DNA of 56,391 nt from assembly GCF_022664535.1 (NCBI RefSeq), contig NZ_JAKUJY010000026.1:1-56391 (forward strand), written 5' to 3'. The stretch's first letter is position 1. Every line of letters begins with the position of its first letter. The stretch comes from Sphingobium trunci. Its GTDB lineage: Bacteria > Pseudomonadota > Alphaproteobacteria > Sphingomonadales > Sphingomonadaceae. Shown one piece after another: positions 41,855 to 51,334 of this stretch. The notes below the pieces were generated by a model. That model was not told the origin of the DNA. It worked only from the letters and a program-made list of their open reading frames with translations, and ran no database searches. Position numbers and translations under genes: made by a program.

Positions 41855-42564
41855 GGCCGCGCCTCCGGCACCTTGTAGCGCCCGGTGATCATCGACCCGA
41901 TCTCGTTCACCGGCCCGGCCAGGACCACCATGAGGATGTGCACCAGAAAGAAGCCCGCCAAGGCGAAAGCGGCGATGAAGTGGATCGACCGTGCCGACTG
42001 CCGCCCGCCGAACATCTCCGCCAGCCAGGGCCAGGCCGCATTCATGCCCGGCGACATGGTGAGGCCGGTCAGGATCACCAGCGGCAACAAGATGAAAAGG
42101 ACGCCGTTATAGCTCGCCTTCTGCAGGACATTATAACGCAGCGCCGCCTCCCCGGACGGGAAGCGCAGCCGGGCGTGATCCCTGATATCCTGCCAGACAT
42201 GGCGCGGCGCCAGTTCGCCCCGGCGAAAGGCAAGGTCGCGCCCGAAATGGCCGAAAAGGCTCCAGACCATGTAGAATAGCAGCGCAAAGGCCAGGATCGG
42301 CGCGGCTGTCAGATGCCAGTGGCGCGACATCGCCAGATTATAATGGGCGGGCAGGGTGATCCAGCTTCCGAACCGCTCCAGCCTCAGCCAGGGATGGTCG
42401 AAATTCGCGCCATATTGCCCCCAGTAAAGCCGCGGATGCGCGTTGAAGATGCCCAGCCCGCTGGTGAACAGCACATAGAGCAGCAACGCATTCAGCCAGT
42501 GCCACAGCCGCGTCGCCAGCCTGTGACGCGGCACCGATCGAGCTTGCCAGGGCGCGCTATCCAT
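41851..42564 (-). CDS. Cytochrome b561-type membrane subunit
   Basis: The 237-residue protein has four main membrane segments. Histidines suited to heme b ligation are in TRLWHWLNALLLY, LPAHYNLAMSRHWHLTAAPI, and FIAAFALAGFFLVHILMVV near residue 200. It belongs to the cytochrome b561/Ni-hydrogenase cytochrome b family. The overlap with the molybdoenzyme gene indicates that it passes electrons from quinol to that enzyme. Confidence 0.9.
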   Translation of the reverse strand: MDSAPWQARSVPRHRLATRLWHWLNALLLYVLFTSGLGIFNAHPRLYWGQYGANFDHPWLRLERFGSWITLPAHYNLAMSRHWHLTAAPILAFALLFYMVWSLFGHFGRDLAFRRGELAPRHVWQDIRDHARLRFPSGEAALRYNVLQKASYNGVLFILLPLVILTGLTMSPGMNAAWPWLAEMFGGRQSARSIHFIAAFALAGFFLVHILMVVLAGPVNEIGSMITGRYKVPEARP

Positions 42565-42855
42565 AGGGGACTGTTACTCTTCTGCACCACAGAGGTCAAA
42601 AATTACGGAGCCGTTACACGGGTGAACGCAATTTCATGTTTCCGTTCATGTGGGAGCCAGCTTGCGGGTCCATAAGCACCCGGCCCGACGTGAAGTGAAG
42701 CTGCGGGCAGTTTAAGTTCGTATGGATCGATATCCCGATATTTCAAGAGAGAATGGGCTGGAAATTTTTTAAAGATCAGTCTCTTTTAAAAACCGGATGA
42801 GTAAATAGATAAGCCTCACCCCGTTCAGGGTATCGAATAAGCTATGAGGAATATC

Positions 42856-43365
42856 ATGAAGACTGCGATTTTCGCAGCGATTGCTGCTGTCTCCGTTTCT
42901 GTTCCGGCTTTTGCTCAGGACGCTGCGCCTTTTACTGGTCCGCGTGCGGGCGTCACCATGGGCTTTGACAAGATTCAGGGCGACAAGGGCTTCAGCTATG
43001 GCGGCACCGCCGGCTATGACCTGGCCGTCACCCCGCGCGTCACCTTCGGTCCGGAAGTGTCCTTCGGCGACGCCACCACCGACAGCGCGACCACGGATGT
43101 CAGCCGTGACCTCGCCGCTTCGGTGCGCCTGGGCTATGTCGTGACGCCCAAGGTGCTGGCGTTCGGCAAGGTCGGCTATGCCAACACCCGCTTCGAGCCG
43201 ACGGCCGGCGGCAACTACTCGCTGGAAGGCGTGCGTTATGGCGGCGGTCTGGAATATTCGGTGACCCCGCGCACCTATATCTCGGCTGAATATCAGCGCA
43301 CCGAATATGAAGCGAATTTTGGCGGCCGTGACGCAGGCGTCGTTGGCGTCGGCTTCCGCTTCTAA
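42856..43365 (+). CDS. Outer membrane beta-barrel protein, opacity-like (paralogue 1)
   Basis: The ATG at 42856 is preferred over one at 42844 because GAGGA lies 6 nt before it, as in the paralogue. The 169-residue protein has a signal peptide (VSVPAFAQD). The eight-stranded OmpA/Opa-like barrel has alternating aromatic strands, GYDLAVTPRVTFGPEVSFGD, SVRLGYVV and a terminal phenylalanine (GVVGVGFRF). Function is structural or unknown. A paralogue lies 305 bp downstream, and each gene has its own terminator. Confidence 0.9.
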   Translation: MKTAIFAAIAAVSVSVPAFAQDAAPFTGPRAGVTMGFDKIQGDKGFSYGGTAGYDLAVTPRVTFGPEVSFGDATTDSATTDVSRDLAASVRLGYVVTPKVLAFGKVGYANTRFEPTAGGNYSLEGVRYGGGLEYSVTPRTYISAEYQRTEYEANFGGRDAGVVGVGFRF

Positions 43366-43670
43366 CGCGATCCTTTGTTAAAATAAGAAGGGCGGTCCTG
43401 AATGGGGCCGCCCTTTTTGCATGAACGGCACTGTTGCGAAAAAACATCATCATTCCATAAAGTTCATATCCATATTGCAACTATGACAATCAGATTACAT
43501 ATGCGCGCCGTCAGCGAAAAATATCGCTGCACGCAGGACGGGCGGAATTCTGATTTGAATCAGTGTTCCAAAAGGTGATGACAATATAAAATCGTAACAC
43601 CTCCCGTAACAGAACAGAAAACGTCAGCCATGTTCATTGGCATGGGCGTTACTCAGAATATGAGGACTTT
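43366..43670. other. Spacer between the two barrel genes
   Basis: It holds the terminator of the first gene (43388-43418) and an AT-rich stretch (43440-43600) with the promoter of the second. No gene is visible. Confidence 0.6.
43388..43418 (+). terminator. Rho-independent terminator after barrel gene 1
   Basis: The stem AAGGGCGG.../...CCGCCCTT is followed by TTTTT, 22 bp after the stop. Confidence 0.9.
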
Positions 43671-44189
43671 ATGAAGACTGTGATTTTCGCAGCACTTGCT
43701 GCTGCCGCCGTTTCCGCTCCCGCTTTCGCTCAGGACGCTGCGCCCTTCACCGGTCCGCGCGCGGGCGTTCTGCTGGGCTATGACAAGTTCAGCGGCAAGG
43801 ACGGCTTCAGCTACGGCGTCAGCACCGGTTACGACCTGGCCGTCACCCCGAACATCACCTTCGGTCCGGAAGTGTCGTTCAGCGATACCACCACCAGCGG
43901 CAACGGTGTGGCTACTGGTTCGGAAATCAGCCGTGACCTCGCCGCATCGGTTCGTCTGGGCTACATCGTGACGCCGCGCGCCCTGGCTTTCGCCAAGGTC
44001 GGCTATGCCAACACCCGCATCGACTTCGGCGGCGCTGGCGCGGCGTTTGAAGGCGTGCGTTACGGCGGCGGCGTGGAATTCGCCGTGACCGGCAACACCT
44101 ACATCTCGGCTGAATATCAGCGTAGCGAATATGAAGCCAACATCGGCGGCCGTGACGCCGGCGTGGTCGGCATCGGCTTCCGTTTCTAA
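43671..44189 (+). CDS. Outer membrane beta-barrel protein, opacity-like (paralogue 2)
   Basis: The 172-residue protein is a close homologue of the preceding barrel (shared AQDAAPFTGPRAGV, YDLAVTP, FGPEVSF, ISAEYQRSEYEANIGGRDAGVVG), with a signal peptide and a terminal phenylalanine. GAGGA 5 nt upstream supports the ATG. Tandem duplication is evident, and the copies differ most in the loop regions. Confidence 0.92.
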   Translation: MKTVIFAALAAAAVSAPAFAQDAAPFTGPRAGVLLGYDKFSGKDGFSYGVSTGYDLAVTPNITFGPEVSFSDTTTSGNGVATGSEISRDLAASVRLGYIVTPRALAFAKVGYANTRIDFGGAGAAFEGVRYGGGVEFAVTGNTYISAEYQRSEYEANIGGRDAGVVGIGFRF

Positions 44190-44211
44190 TCCCTCTCGGA
44201 TAGAACAGGGG

Positions 44212-44242
44212 AAGGGCGGTCCCTCGCGGGGCCGCCCTTTTT
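44212..44242 (+). terminator. Rho-independent terminator after barrel gene 2
   Basis: The stem AAGGGCGGTCCC.../...GGGGCCGCCCTT is followed by TTTT. The sequence is nearly the same as the terminator of the paralogue, so it was duplicated with the gene. Confidence 0.9.
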
Positions 44243-44257
44243 CCATGCCCAGTTTTT

Positions 44258-44689
44258 CTATGCCCAGGGCAGGGGCTTGAGGTCCGGTTCCACCCATCCA
44301 CGGCGCGCCTCGGTCGACATCAGCCGCTCCCGCGACCAATAGGCCAGCAGCCAGTCCTTGTCGGCCATGGGCGACGCCATCAACGCTGCAAAGGCTTCCC
44401 CCGGCGTCGCGCCGTCGGCCAAACCTGCCAGCACCGCCCGCGCCGCGCGCAAGGACGCCTGGGTGATCGTCTCATGATAGCCGGACATGTCGCTGTTCAC
44501 CCCGCCGACGCTCTCATTATAGGCGGCGATCATCCCCGGCATGTCGCGCTCGGGCACCAGATCGGGCCGCCGCAGCATCAGCCACAAGGCCGTCGAGAAA
44601 TGGGCCATATGCGTCCATTCCTCCTTGGGCAGCGTCCGCGCGCAAAAGCCCAGGGCAATCCGTTCGATCTCTTCGTCCGTCATTCTCAT
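44258..44689 (-). CDS. Conserved hypothetical protein
   Basis: The 143-residue protein is predicted cytoplasmic and helical, with MTDEEIERIALGFCARTLPK, THMAHFSTALWLMLRRPDL and a C-terminal GWVEPDLKPLPWA. I recognise it as a conserved small protein but cannot name a function. A GGG purine stretch precedes the ATG at 44689; ATG at 44683 is an alternative start. It is convergent with barrel gene 2. Confidence 0.75.
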   Translation of the reverse strand: MRMTDEEIERIALGFCARTLPKEEWTHMAHFSTALWLMLRRPDLVPERDMPGMIAAYNESVGGVNSDMSGYHETITQASLRAARAVLAGLADGATPGEAFAALMASPMADKDWLLAYWSRERLMSTEARRGWVEPDLKPLPWA

Positions 44690-44724
44690 TCACCCTTTCA
44701 TGCCGCCCGGACGAAGGGCCAAGA

Positions 44725-44750
44725 AAAACCCCGCCGTTCCGGGCGGGGTT
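44725..44750 (-). terminator. Rho-independent terminator after rlmN
   Basis: On the minus strand AACCCCGCC pairs with GGCGGGGTT and is followed by TTTTC, 42 bp after the rlmN stop. Confidence 0.8.
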
Positions 44751-44791
44751 CTCGTCTTGCGCCATGCTGGGCGCACCAAATCAACCCCGCT

Positions 44792-46051
44792 CTATCCGAG
44801 CGCGGCTTGCTTCTCCGCCGCCAGCCGATCCAGCTCCGCCCGGCTCTTCTTCTCGCTTGCGGACTTCAGCTGTCCGCAGGCGGCCATGATGTCCCGCCCG
44901 CGCGGCGTGCGCACCGGCGCGCTGATCCCGCCCTCGAACACGATGTTGCTGAAGGCGCGAATCCGCTCCGGCGTCGAACATTCATAATCGGTGCCCGGCC
45001 AGGGGTTGAACGGGATCAGATTGACCTTGGCGGGTAGCTTGTACTGGCGGATCAGCCGCACCAGCTCGCGCGCATCCTCGTCGCTGTCATTCTTGTCCCG
45101 GATCATCACATATTCGAAGGTGATGCGCCGGGCATTGTTCGCGCTCGGATAATCGGCGCAGGCCTGCAACAGCTGCTCGATGCCGTACTTCTTGTTCAGC
45201 GGCACCAGTTCGTCGCGCACATCCTTGGTCACGGCATGGAGCGACACGGCAAGGTTCACGCCGATCTCTTCGCCCGCGCGCGCCATCATCGGCACCACGC
45301 CGGACGTCGACAGGGTGATCCGCCGCTTCGACAGGGCCAGGCCGTCGCCGTCCATCACGACCTTCAGCGCATCGCGCACATGGTCGAAATTATAGAGCGG
45401 CTCGCCCATGCCCATCATCACGATGTTGGTCAGCATGCGCCCGTCGGTGGTGTATTGCGCGGCGTCGTCCGCCTCGTCGTCATTGGCCGACGCCATGTTG
45501 CCGCGCGGCCATTCGCCCAGCGCGTCGCGGGCCAGCATCACCTGCCCCACGATCTCGCCGGGCGTCAGGTTGCGCACCAGCCGCATCGTGCCGGTATGGC
45601 AGAAACGGCAATTGAGCGTGCAGCCCACCTGGCTTGACACGCACAGCGTTCCCCGGTCGGCATCCGGAATGAACACCATCTCATAATCCTGCCCGTCGTC
45701 CGACCGCAGCAGCCATTTGCGCGTGCCGTCGCTCGACACCTGCGCCTCGACCACTTCGGGCCGTCCGACGACGAAGCGCTCCGCCATCCAGCCGCGCATC
45801 GGCTTGGCCAGGTCGGTCATGGCGTCGAAATCGGTTTCGCCGCGATGATAGAGCCAGTGGAACAACTGCTTGGACCGCAGCTTCGCCTGCTTCTGGTCAA
45901 GCCCGGCTTCCTCCAGCACGCCCTTGATCTGCGGGCGCGACAGGCCCATCAGGTCGACGCGCCCATCCTCACGGGGCGTCACCGCGCGCGGCACGGGCAC
46001 AGGATCGATAGCGCCGGGAATCGGCATCAAGGGGGTGGCGGCTGACTGCAT
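44792..46051 (-). CDS. rlmN: 23S rRNA (adenine2503-C2)-methyltransferase RlmN
   Basis: With ATG at 46051 (46063 is an alternative) the protein has 419 residues. The radical-SAM motif CTLNCRFC is at 144-151. Other signs are [61 protein letters not shown], and the late [13 protein letters not shown] with the methyl-accepting cysteine region. RlmN methylates A2503 of 23S rRNA and A37 of some tRNAs. The IalB-like gene lies just upstream on the same strand. Confidence 0.95.
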   Translation of the reverse strand: MQSAATPLMPIPGAIDPVPVPRAVTPREDGRVDLMGLSRPQIKGVLEEAGLDQKQAKLRSKQLFHWLYHRGETDFDAMTDLAKPMRGWMAERFVVGRPEVVEAQVSSDGTRKWLLRSDDGQDYEMVFIPDADRGTLCVSSQVGCTLNCRFCHTGTMRLVRNLTPGEIVGQVMLARDALGEWPRGNMASANDDEADDAAQYTTDGRMLTNIVMMGMGEPLYNFDHVRDALKVVMDGDGLALSKRRITLSTSGVVPMMARAGEEIGVNLAVSLHAVTKDVRDELVPLNKKYGIEQLLQACADYPSANNARRITFEYVMIRDKNDSDEDARELVRLIRQYKLPAKVNLIPFNPWPGTDYECSTPERIRAFSNIVFEGGISAPVRTPRGRDIMAACGQLKSASEKKSRAELDRLAAEKQAALG

Positions 46052-46097
46052 GGCCGCGCCCATAGCCGATTTTGGGGGATTTTGGAAGGGCGGCGCC

Positions 46098-46589
46098 TCA
46101 GTGCAATCTCGCACACCCCAGCGCCGCCGCGTCGATCGCCGTAGCCGCCCCGCGCAACGCATAGGTATCCGCAAACCCCCGCCCGCGCGCATCGCGGGTC
46201 TGCACGCTCATGCTGGTGGCCGATCGCATCGTCGCGACGATCGCCGCATCGGTCCGCGCGTCGGGTGCCCAGGCGTCGACCTGGCCCGCCACCAGCGTGA
46301 AGCGCCGGTCGCCCACGTTCAGGATCACCGCCGCGTCGCTCGCCCGCATCCGGCTCAGGCGGAAATGCACCTGCCCGCGCACCTGCTGGCGCGGCCAGCT
46401 CCCGACGGCGGCGAAGCCTTCCGATCTCGCCGTCACCGGCATGGCGATGGCATAGCAGCGCGGAGCAGCCGGATCGCGAAAGGCCCCCCAGGCTTCGAAA
46501 ACGCCCAGCGAGTCACGCGCCAGCGCCCCCGTTCCGGACAACGCACCGAACGCAAGCATCGGCAGGGCAAGGGACCGGAGAAGTTTCAC
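46098..46589 (-). CDS. Invasion-associated locus B (IalB)-like exported protein
   Basis: A GTG at 46589 gives 163 residues with a signal peptide ([12 protein letters not shown]...ALA); a TTG at 46607 is the longer option. The IalB-type domain has [22 protein letters not shown] and later segments such as [18 protein letters not shown]. Two cysteines are in the mature part. Despite the name, it is a widespread alphaproteobacterial envelope protein of unclear function. Confidence 0.8.
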   Translation of the reverse strand: MKLLRSLALPMLAFGALSGTGALARDSLGVFEAWGAFRDPAAPRCYAIAMPVTARSEGFAAVGSWPRQQVRGQVHFRLSRMRASDAAVILNVGDRRFTLVAGQVDAWAPDARTDAAIVATMRSATSMSVQTRDARGRGFADTYALRGAATAIDAAALGCARLH

Positions 46590-46758
46590 ATCCCCGGCAA
46601 AGCCCAAGCTGTTCCCTTTTGCAACCCTTTGACCAGCGAAACGATCAGCGAGCGCTTGCAGGGGCCGTCACAGCGGTTATGAAGGACCATCCATCATTGT
46701 CGCCCGGATTCGACCGATTTCGGGCTTTGGCGAAAAAAGAAACGGACAGAACAGGGAC

Positions 46759-47871
46759 ATGAAGGCCACCATCGAACGCGCAACGCTCCTCAAGAGCCTC
46801 AGCCACGTCCAGTCGGTGGTCGAGCGGCGCAACACGATTCCGATCCTGTCCAACGTGCTGATCGAAGCGTCGGCCGACGGCGCGATCAAGCTGATGGCGA
46901 CCGACCTCGACCTCCAGATCGTCGAGAGCGTCTCGGCGCAGGTCGAACAGCCCGGCGCCACCACCATTTCCGCGCACACCCTGTTCGATATCGCCCGCAA
47001 GCTGCCCGAAGGCAGCCAGGTGTCGCTCCATGCCGCCGAGGGCAAGATGCTGATTCAGGCGGGCCGTGCCCGCTTCAACCTGTCGACCCTGCCGCGCGAC
47101 GACTTCCCGGTGATCGCGGAAGGCGACCTGCCGACCAGCTTCGAACTGCCGGCCGAGACGCTGAAGCAGATTATCGACAAGACGCGTTTCGCCATCTCGA
47201 CCGAAGAGACGCGCTATTATCTGAACGGCATCTATTTCCATGTTTCCGATGACGGCCAGCCGGTGCTGAAGGCGGCCGCGACCGACGGCCACCGCCTCGC
47301 CCGCGTCACCGTGCCCCGTCCGGACGGCGCCGACGGCATGCCTGGCATCATCGTGCCCCGCAAGTGCATCGGCGAACTGCGCAAGCTGCTCGACGAGGTG
47401 GAAGGCTCGGTCCAGATCAGCCTGTCGGCCAGCAAGATCCGCTTCGGCCTGGGCAGCGCGATCCTGACCAGCAAGCTGATCGACGGCACCTTCCCCGATT
47501 ACAGCCGGGTCATTCCGACCGCCAACGACAAGCTGCTCAAGATCGATCCGCGCAGCTTCGAGGAAGGCGTGGACCGCGTCGCCACCATCGCTACGGAAAA
47601 GACCCGCGCGGTCAAGATGACGCTGGATCGCGACAAGATCACCCTGTCCGTCACCAGCCCCGAAAACGGCACGGCAGCTGAAGAGGTGCCCGGTGCGTTC
47701 CAGGGGGAAGGCTTCGATATCGGCTTCAACGCCCGCTATCTGCTCGACATATTGGGCCAGATCGACAGCGAGGCGGTGGAACTGCATCTGGCCGACGCCG
47801 CCGCGCCGACGCTGATCCGCGAAAATGACCGTAGCCCGGCGCTCTATGTGCTGATGCCGATGCGGGTATAG
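46759..47871 (+). CDS. dnaN: DNA polymerase III subunit beta (sliding clamp)
   Basis: The 370-residue protein has the three clamp domains. Signs are MKATIERATLLKSLSHVQSV, RRNTIPILSNVLIEA, RYYLNGIYFHV, ATDGHRLARV, GTFPDYSRVIP, FNARYLLDIL and the C-terminal YVLMPMRV. It forms the ring that tethers DNA polymerase III. It stands alone, not with dnaA or recF, as common in this class. Confidence 0.97.
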   Translation: MKATIERATLLKSLSHVQSVVERRNTIPILSNVLIEASADGAIKLMATDLDLQIVESVSAQVEQPGATTISAHTLFDIARKLPEGSQVSLHAAEGKMLIQAGRARFNLSTLPRDDFPVIAEGDLPTSFELPAETLKQIIDKTRFAISTEETRYYLNGIYFHVSDDGQPVLKAAATDGHRLARVTVPRPDGADGMPGIIVPRKCIGELRKLLDEVEGSVQISLSASKIRFGLGSAILTSKLIDGTFPDYSRVIPTANDKLLKIDPRSFEEGVDRVATIATEKTRAVKMTLDRDKITLSVTSPENGTAAEEVPGAFQGEGFDIGFNARYLLDILGQIDSEAVELHLADAAAPTLIRENDRSPALYVLMPMRV

Positions 47872-47921
47872 CTTCCTTCAGGGTAAGCTTCTTTCAACAT
47901 CTTATCGTTACGCGGGGGAGC

Positions 47922-50531
47922 ATGACTTCCCTGCGGACGAATCTGGAGGCGTTCCAGTCCAGGCGGACTGACCTGATCGTGGCTCTCGGCCTTGGCGAAG
48001 GCGGGACGGACGTCGACGCATCCTGGGTTTCGGGCACGTTCGTCCATATCGCAAGGCTCTGGCCGCTGGTCCTGCTGGGCAAGCTCTGCATCACCGCATT
48101 GCTGCACGTCCCCTTTTACGAACGCGACAATATCGGCCATGCCGTTGCCCTGTCCGTCATGCTGCTGGTCGACGGCATCGCCATCGTGGCGCCGCGCGGC
48201 GCGCGTTTCCAGCGTCTTCGGCCGCATCACCAGAAATGGCTGATACTGCCCCTGGTGCTGCTGTCGGGCCTGGCTTTCAGCCTGATGCTGGGGCCTTCCC
48301 TGATCGGCGGCGCGCTGTCGCGCAATCTGGCGGCCGAACTGGCGGTGGCATTGATGGCGGTGTCGATCTTCGGCGACCGGCGGCTGCTGGGGGTAAGCTA
48401 TTTTCTGGGCCTGTTGGTCGCATCGCTGGTGCAAGGCGCGGATTTCGCGCAGGTCGGCCTGCTTTTCAGTTGCATCGCGGTGCTGATGGTCGCGGCGCTG
48501 CGGCAGGCGGCGCACGACATGAACCGGGCCATCGCCTTCCATCGGCGCGACCTGCGCGCCCAGCGATCCGACCGGTTGCTGCACGAATATGAACGGTCGG
48601 GCCGCGGCTGGTTCTGGGAAACCGACCGGCATGGCTGCATCGTCTATATTTCCGACACGCTGGCCCGCACGCTCGACCTGCGCGACGAAACGCTGATCGG
48701 GCGCCCCATCACCGAAATCGTCCGCCCTGGTGACCGCCAGGAAGGGGACGGCGAACGGACGCTCGGCTTCCACCTGTCGGCGCGCACGGGCTTTGCCGAT
48801 ATCGCGGTTCGTGCCGCCATGGCGAAGGACGAACGCTGGTGGTCGATTTCCGGCCAGCCGGTGTTCAACGAATATGGCCAGTTCCACGGCTTCCGGGGGT
48901 CCGGCACCGATCTCACCGAAATGCGCCGCAGCCAGGCGGAGGTGAACCGGCTGGCGCAATATGATTCGCTGACCGGCTTGGCCAACCGCGTGCAGATGAT
49001 GCGTTCGCTGGAGCAGGCGGTGGCGGGCACGAGCGGCCAGCCGCGCGACTGCACGCTGATGATGCTGGACCTCGACCGCTTCAAGACGGTCAACGACACG
49101 CTTGGCCATCCGGCGGGCGATGCGTTGCTGCGGCAGGTCAGCCGGCGCATCCAGCGCGTGGTCGGCGACAAGGGGCTGGTTGGCCGGCAGGGCGGCGACG
49201 AATTCAAGATATTGCTGCCCGGCCGGGCGGACAAGATCATGCTCGATCATCTGGCGCGGGCGATCATCGCCGATGTGTCGCAACCCTATACGATCGAGGG
49301 AACGGCCGTCGTCATCGGCGTGTCGATCGGCATCAGCTTCTGCCCGCAGGACGGCGTCACGGCGGAAGCGCTGATCCGCAACGCCGACCTTGCGCTCTAT
49401 GCGGCCAAGGGCGACGGACGCGGCATCTATCGTTTCTATTCGCCGGAAATGCACGCCGATGCCGAGGACCGCCGGCAACTGGAAGAGGATCTGCGCAAGG
49501 CGCTGGTCAAGGATGGCCTGCACCTTGTCTATCAGCCGGTGGTCTCTTCCCAGACGGAGCAGATTACCGGCTATGAAGCGCTGCTGCGTTGGAATCATCC
49601 GATCCGCGGCTCCATTTCGCCGGCCCTGTTCGTGCCGATCGCGGAGGATAGCGGCCTGATCGGCCCGATCGGCGACTGGGTGCTGCGGACGGCCTGCCAT
49701 GATGCCGCGCAATGGGCCGACGGCGTGCGGGTGGCGGTCAACGTCTCGCCCATCCAGTTCGCCAATCCGGGCCTGCCCTCCACCGTCATGAACGCGCTGG
49801 CGTCCGCCGGGCTGGCGCCCGAACGGCTGGAACTGGAAATCACCGAAAGCGTGTTCCTGAACGATGACGACGGCACCGAATCGATGTTCTCGCGGCTCAA
49901 GGGGCTGGGCGTGCGCCTGGCGCTCGACGATTTCGGCACCGGCTACAGTTCGCTCGGCTATCTGAAGAAGGCGCCCTTCGACAAGATCAAGATCGACCAG
50001 AGCTTCGTGCGTGGCGCCGCGATCAAGGGCAGCCGCAACAGCGCCATCATCAAGGCGATCGTCAGCCTGGCCGAAGCGCTGGGCATGGACACCACGGCGG
50101 AAGGCGCCGAAACCCAGGATGAGCTGGACCTGATCCGCCAACTGGGGTGCAGCCATATACAGGGCTATGTCTATGGCCGGCCCTTGCCCGCGGCCGATGT
50201 GCTGGTCCAGCAGCACGGGCAGCGGGGCATCATCCTGCCGCAGGGCTTCCAGTCGAGCAGGCCGGAACGCAAGACCATGTTGCGCACGGTCGCCGTGCAC
50301 CATGACGGCCATGTCTATACCGGCCGCATCCGCAACATCTCCTCCACCGGGGCGCAGTTGGAGGGGCTGTGGAACGTGCCGGAAGGGACGCTGTTCGCCA
50401 TCGAACTGGGGGATAGCCAAACCGTCAACGCGGTGGCCCGCTGGTCTAAGGAAGACCGTATGGGCGTGGAATTTACCCAGACGGTCGATATGGCAAAGCT
50501 GCGCGCCTTGCCGCGGTCGATCGCGTCCTGA
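47922..50531 (+). CDS. PAS-GGDEF-EAL-PilZ cyclic di-GMP signalling protein
   Basis: The 869-residue protein has several membrane helices (~45-195), a PAS domain (~225-340), a GGDEF domain with intact GGDEF at 424-428 and an EAL domain. The EAL domain shows YEALLRW at 551, the DDFGTGYSS loop and KIDQSFV. A C-terminal PilZ-type domain (~775-860) has RNISSTGAQLEG and a preceding RPERK. Both catalytic motifs look intact and no inhibitory RxxD site is seen before GGDEF. The combination could make, break and bind cyclic di-GMP in one membrane-bound chain. It is followed immediately by a palindromic repeat. Confidence 0.92.
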   Translation: MTSLRTNLEAFQSRRTDLIVALGLGEGGTDVDASWVSGTFVHIARLWPLVLLGKLCITALLHVPFYERDNIGHAVALSVMLLVDGIAIVAPRGARFQRLRPHHQKWLILPLVLLSGLAFSLMLGPSLIGGALSRNLAAELAVALMAVSIFGDRRLLGVSYFLGLLVASLVQGADFAQVGLLFSCIAVLMVAALRQAAHDMNRAIAFHRRDLRAQRSDRLLHEYERSGRGWFWETDRHGCIVYISDTLARTLDLRDETLIGRPITEIVRPGDRQEGDGERTLGFHLSARTGFADIAVRAAMAKDERWWSISGQPVFNEYGQFHGFRGSGTDLTEMRRSQAEVNRLAQYDSLTGLANRVQMMRSLEQAVAGTSGQPRDCTLMMLDLDRFKTVNDTLGHPAGDALLRQVSRRIQRVVGDKGLVGRQGGDEFKILLPGRADKIMLDHLARAIIADVSQPYTIEGTAVVIGVSIGISFCPQDGVTAEALIRNADLALYAAKGDGRGIYRFYSPEMHADAEDRRQLEEDLRKALVKDGLHLVYQPVVSSQTEQITGYEALLRWNHPIRGSISPALFVPIAEDSGLIGPIGDWVLRTACHDAAQWADGVRVAVNVSPIQFANPGLPSTVMNALASAGLAPERLELEITESVFLNDDDGTESMFSRLKGLGVRLALDDFGTGYSSLGYLKKAPFDKIKIDQSFVRGAAIKGSRNSAIIKAIVSLAEALGMDTTAEGAETQDELDLIRQLGCSHIQGYVYGRPLPAADVLVQQHGQRGIILPQGFQSSRPERKTMLRTVAVHHDGHVYTGRIRNISSTGAQLEGLWNVPEGTLFAIELGDSQTVNAVARWSKEDRMGVEFTQTVDMAKLRALPRSIAS

Positions 50532-50534
50532 AAG

Positions 50535-50680
50535 TTTGTCTGGAAATGCGCGGAAGGGCGCATTTCGAGGCGGCACCGGCCCTCTCCCCCACCCGGCCAC
50601 CCAACGGTAGTATTCTATGGATGGCCGGGTGGGGGAGAGGGCCGGTGCCGAGAAGCGCCAAAGACGCATTTCCAAACAAA
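50535..50680 (+). repeat. MITE-like palindromic repeat family A, copy 2
   Basis: Terminal inverted repeats TTTGTCTGGAAATGCG (50535-50550) and CGCATTTCCAAACAAA (50665-50680) match at 15 of 16 positions. The internal 31-bp arms at 50572-50602 and 50619-50649 match those of copy 1 with one mismatch (GGATGG for GGGTGG). The 16-nt loop differs from copy 1 at a single base. It lies 4 bp after the cyclic di-GMP gene stop. Confidence 0.87.
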
Positions 50681-50701
50681 AAGAGGACCGAACGGCGAGG
50701 C

Positions 50702-51301
50702 TCAGATGGACGGCGAATCGCCCGCCAGCGATTTGACCCAGAATTGCATGGGATGGCTGGTTTCCCCATCCTCGCCCCATTCCTTCCAGCGGAACTGGCC
50801 GACCAGCCCCCCGACCGGCGCAAAACCCCTGCCGCGCCAGAAGGGATCGAGCGGCGAGTAGCCGGCGGGTCGTGCCGGATGGTCCGGCGGCCGGACGACC
50901 GCGCAGAAGCTCGCCATGGCAAAGCCCAGTTCGCCCGCCTTCGCCTCGCGCCGGTCGAAAAAGGCATGGCCGATGCCCCGGCCGCGCCAGCCGGGCAGGA
51001 GGACCGATTCGCCGAAATAATAGATCCGGCCGATGTCCATGCCGCGCTCCCGGAAGGGGGCGGCAAATTCGGCGGCATGATCCGCCATGGGCGCGGCGGT
51101 GGCGGCCCCGACCAGGCGTTCGGCTCCCTCCGGCCCGGCGAAGGCGCCTACGACCAGCGCACCCGGACTTTGCGCATAGGCGGCGAGATAATCGCGCTCA
51201 TAGCCGCGATCCCCGTCATAAAGATAGGGAAAGGCCCGAAACACGGTGATGCGCAGGTCCGCCAGCGCGTCGAGCGCGGCAACCAGTGCCGCGCCCGTCA
51301 A
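50702..51301 (-). CDS. GNAT-family N-acetyltransferase
   Basis: The 199-residue frame starts at a TTG (51301) or may start upstream; no ATG is available near the conserved part. The GNAT fold shows IGRIYYFGESVLLPGWRGRGIGHAFFDRREAKA, with the acetyl-CoA pyrophosphate-binding RGRGIG. The C-terminal part has DPFWRGRGFAPVGGLVGQFRWKE. The acceptor is unknown. It starts about 30 bp after the cytochrome c gene stop, so the two may be cotranscribed. Confidence 0.82.
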   Translation of the reverse strand: MTGAALVAALDALADLRITVFRAFPYLYDGDRGYERDYLAAYAQSPGALVVGAFAGPEGAERLVGAATAAPMADHAAEFAAPFRERGMDIGRIYYFGESVLLPGWRGRGIGHAFFDRREAKAGELGFAMASFCAVVRPPDHPARPAGYSPLDPFWRGRGFAPVGGLVGQFRWKEWGEDGETSHPMQFWVKSLAGDSPSI

Positions 51302-51334
51302 ATCCTCGATCCGGACGGGATCGTCGGCCAGCGC

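Noticed and set aside
47844..50780. Minus-strand open frame (978 codons) opposite the cyclic di-GMP gene
   Set aside because: Shadow frame rich in Arg/Gln/His without domains; it also runs through a palindromic repeat.
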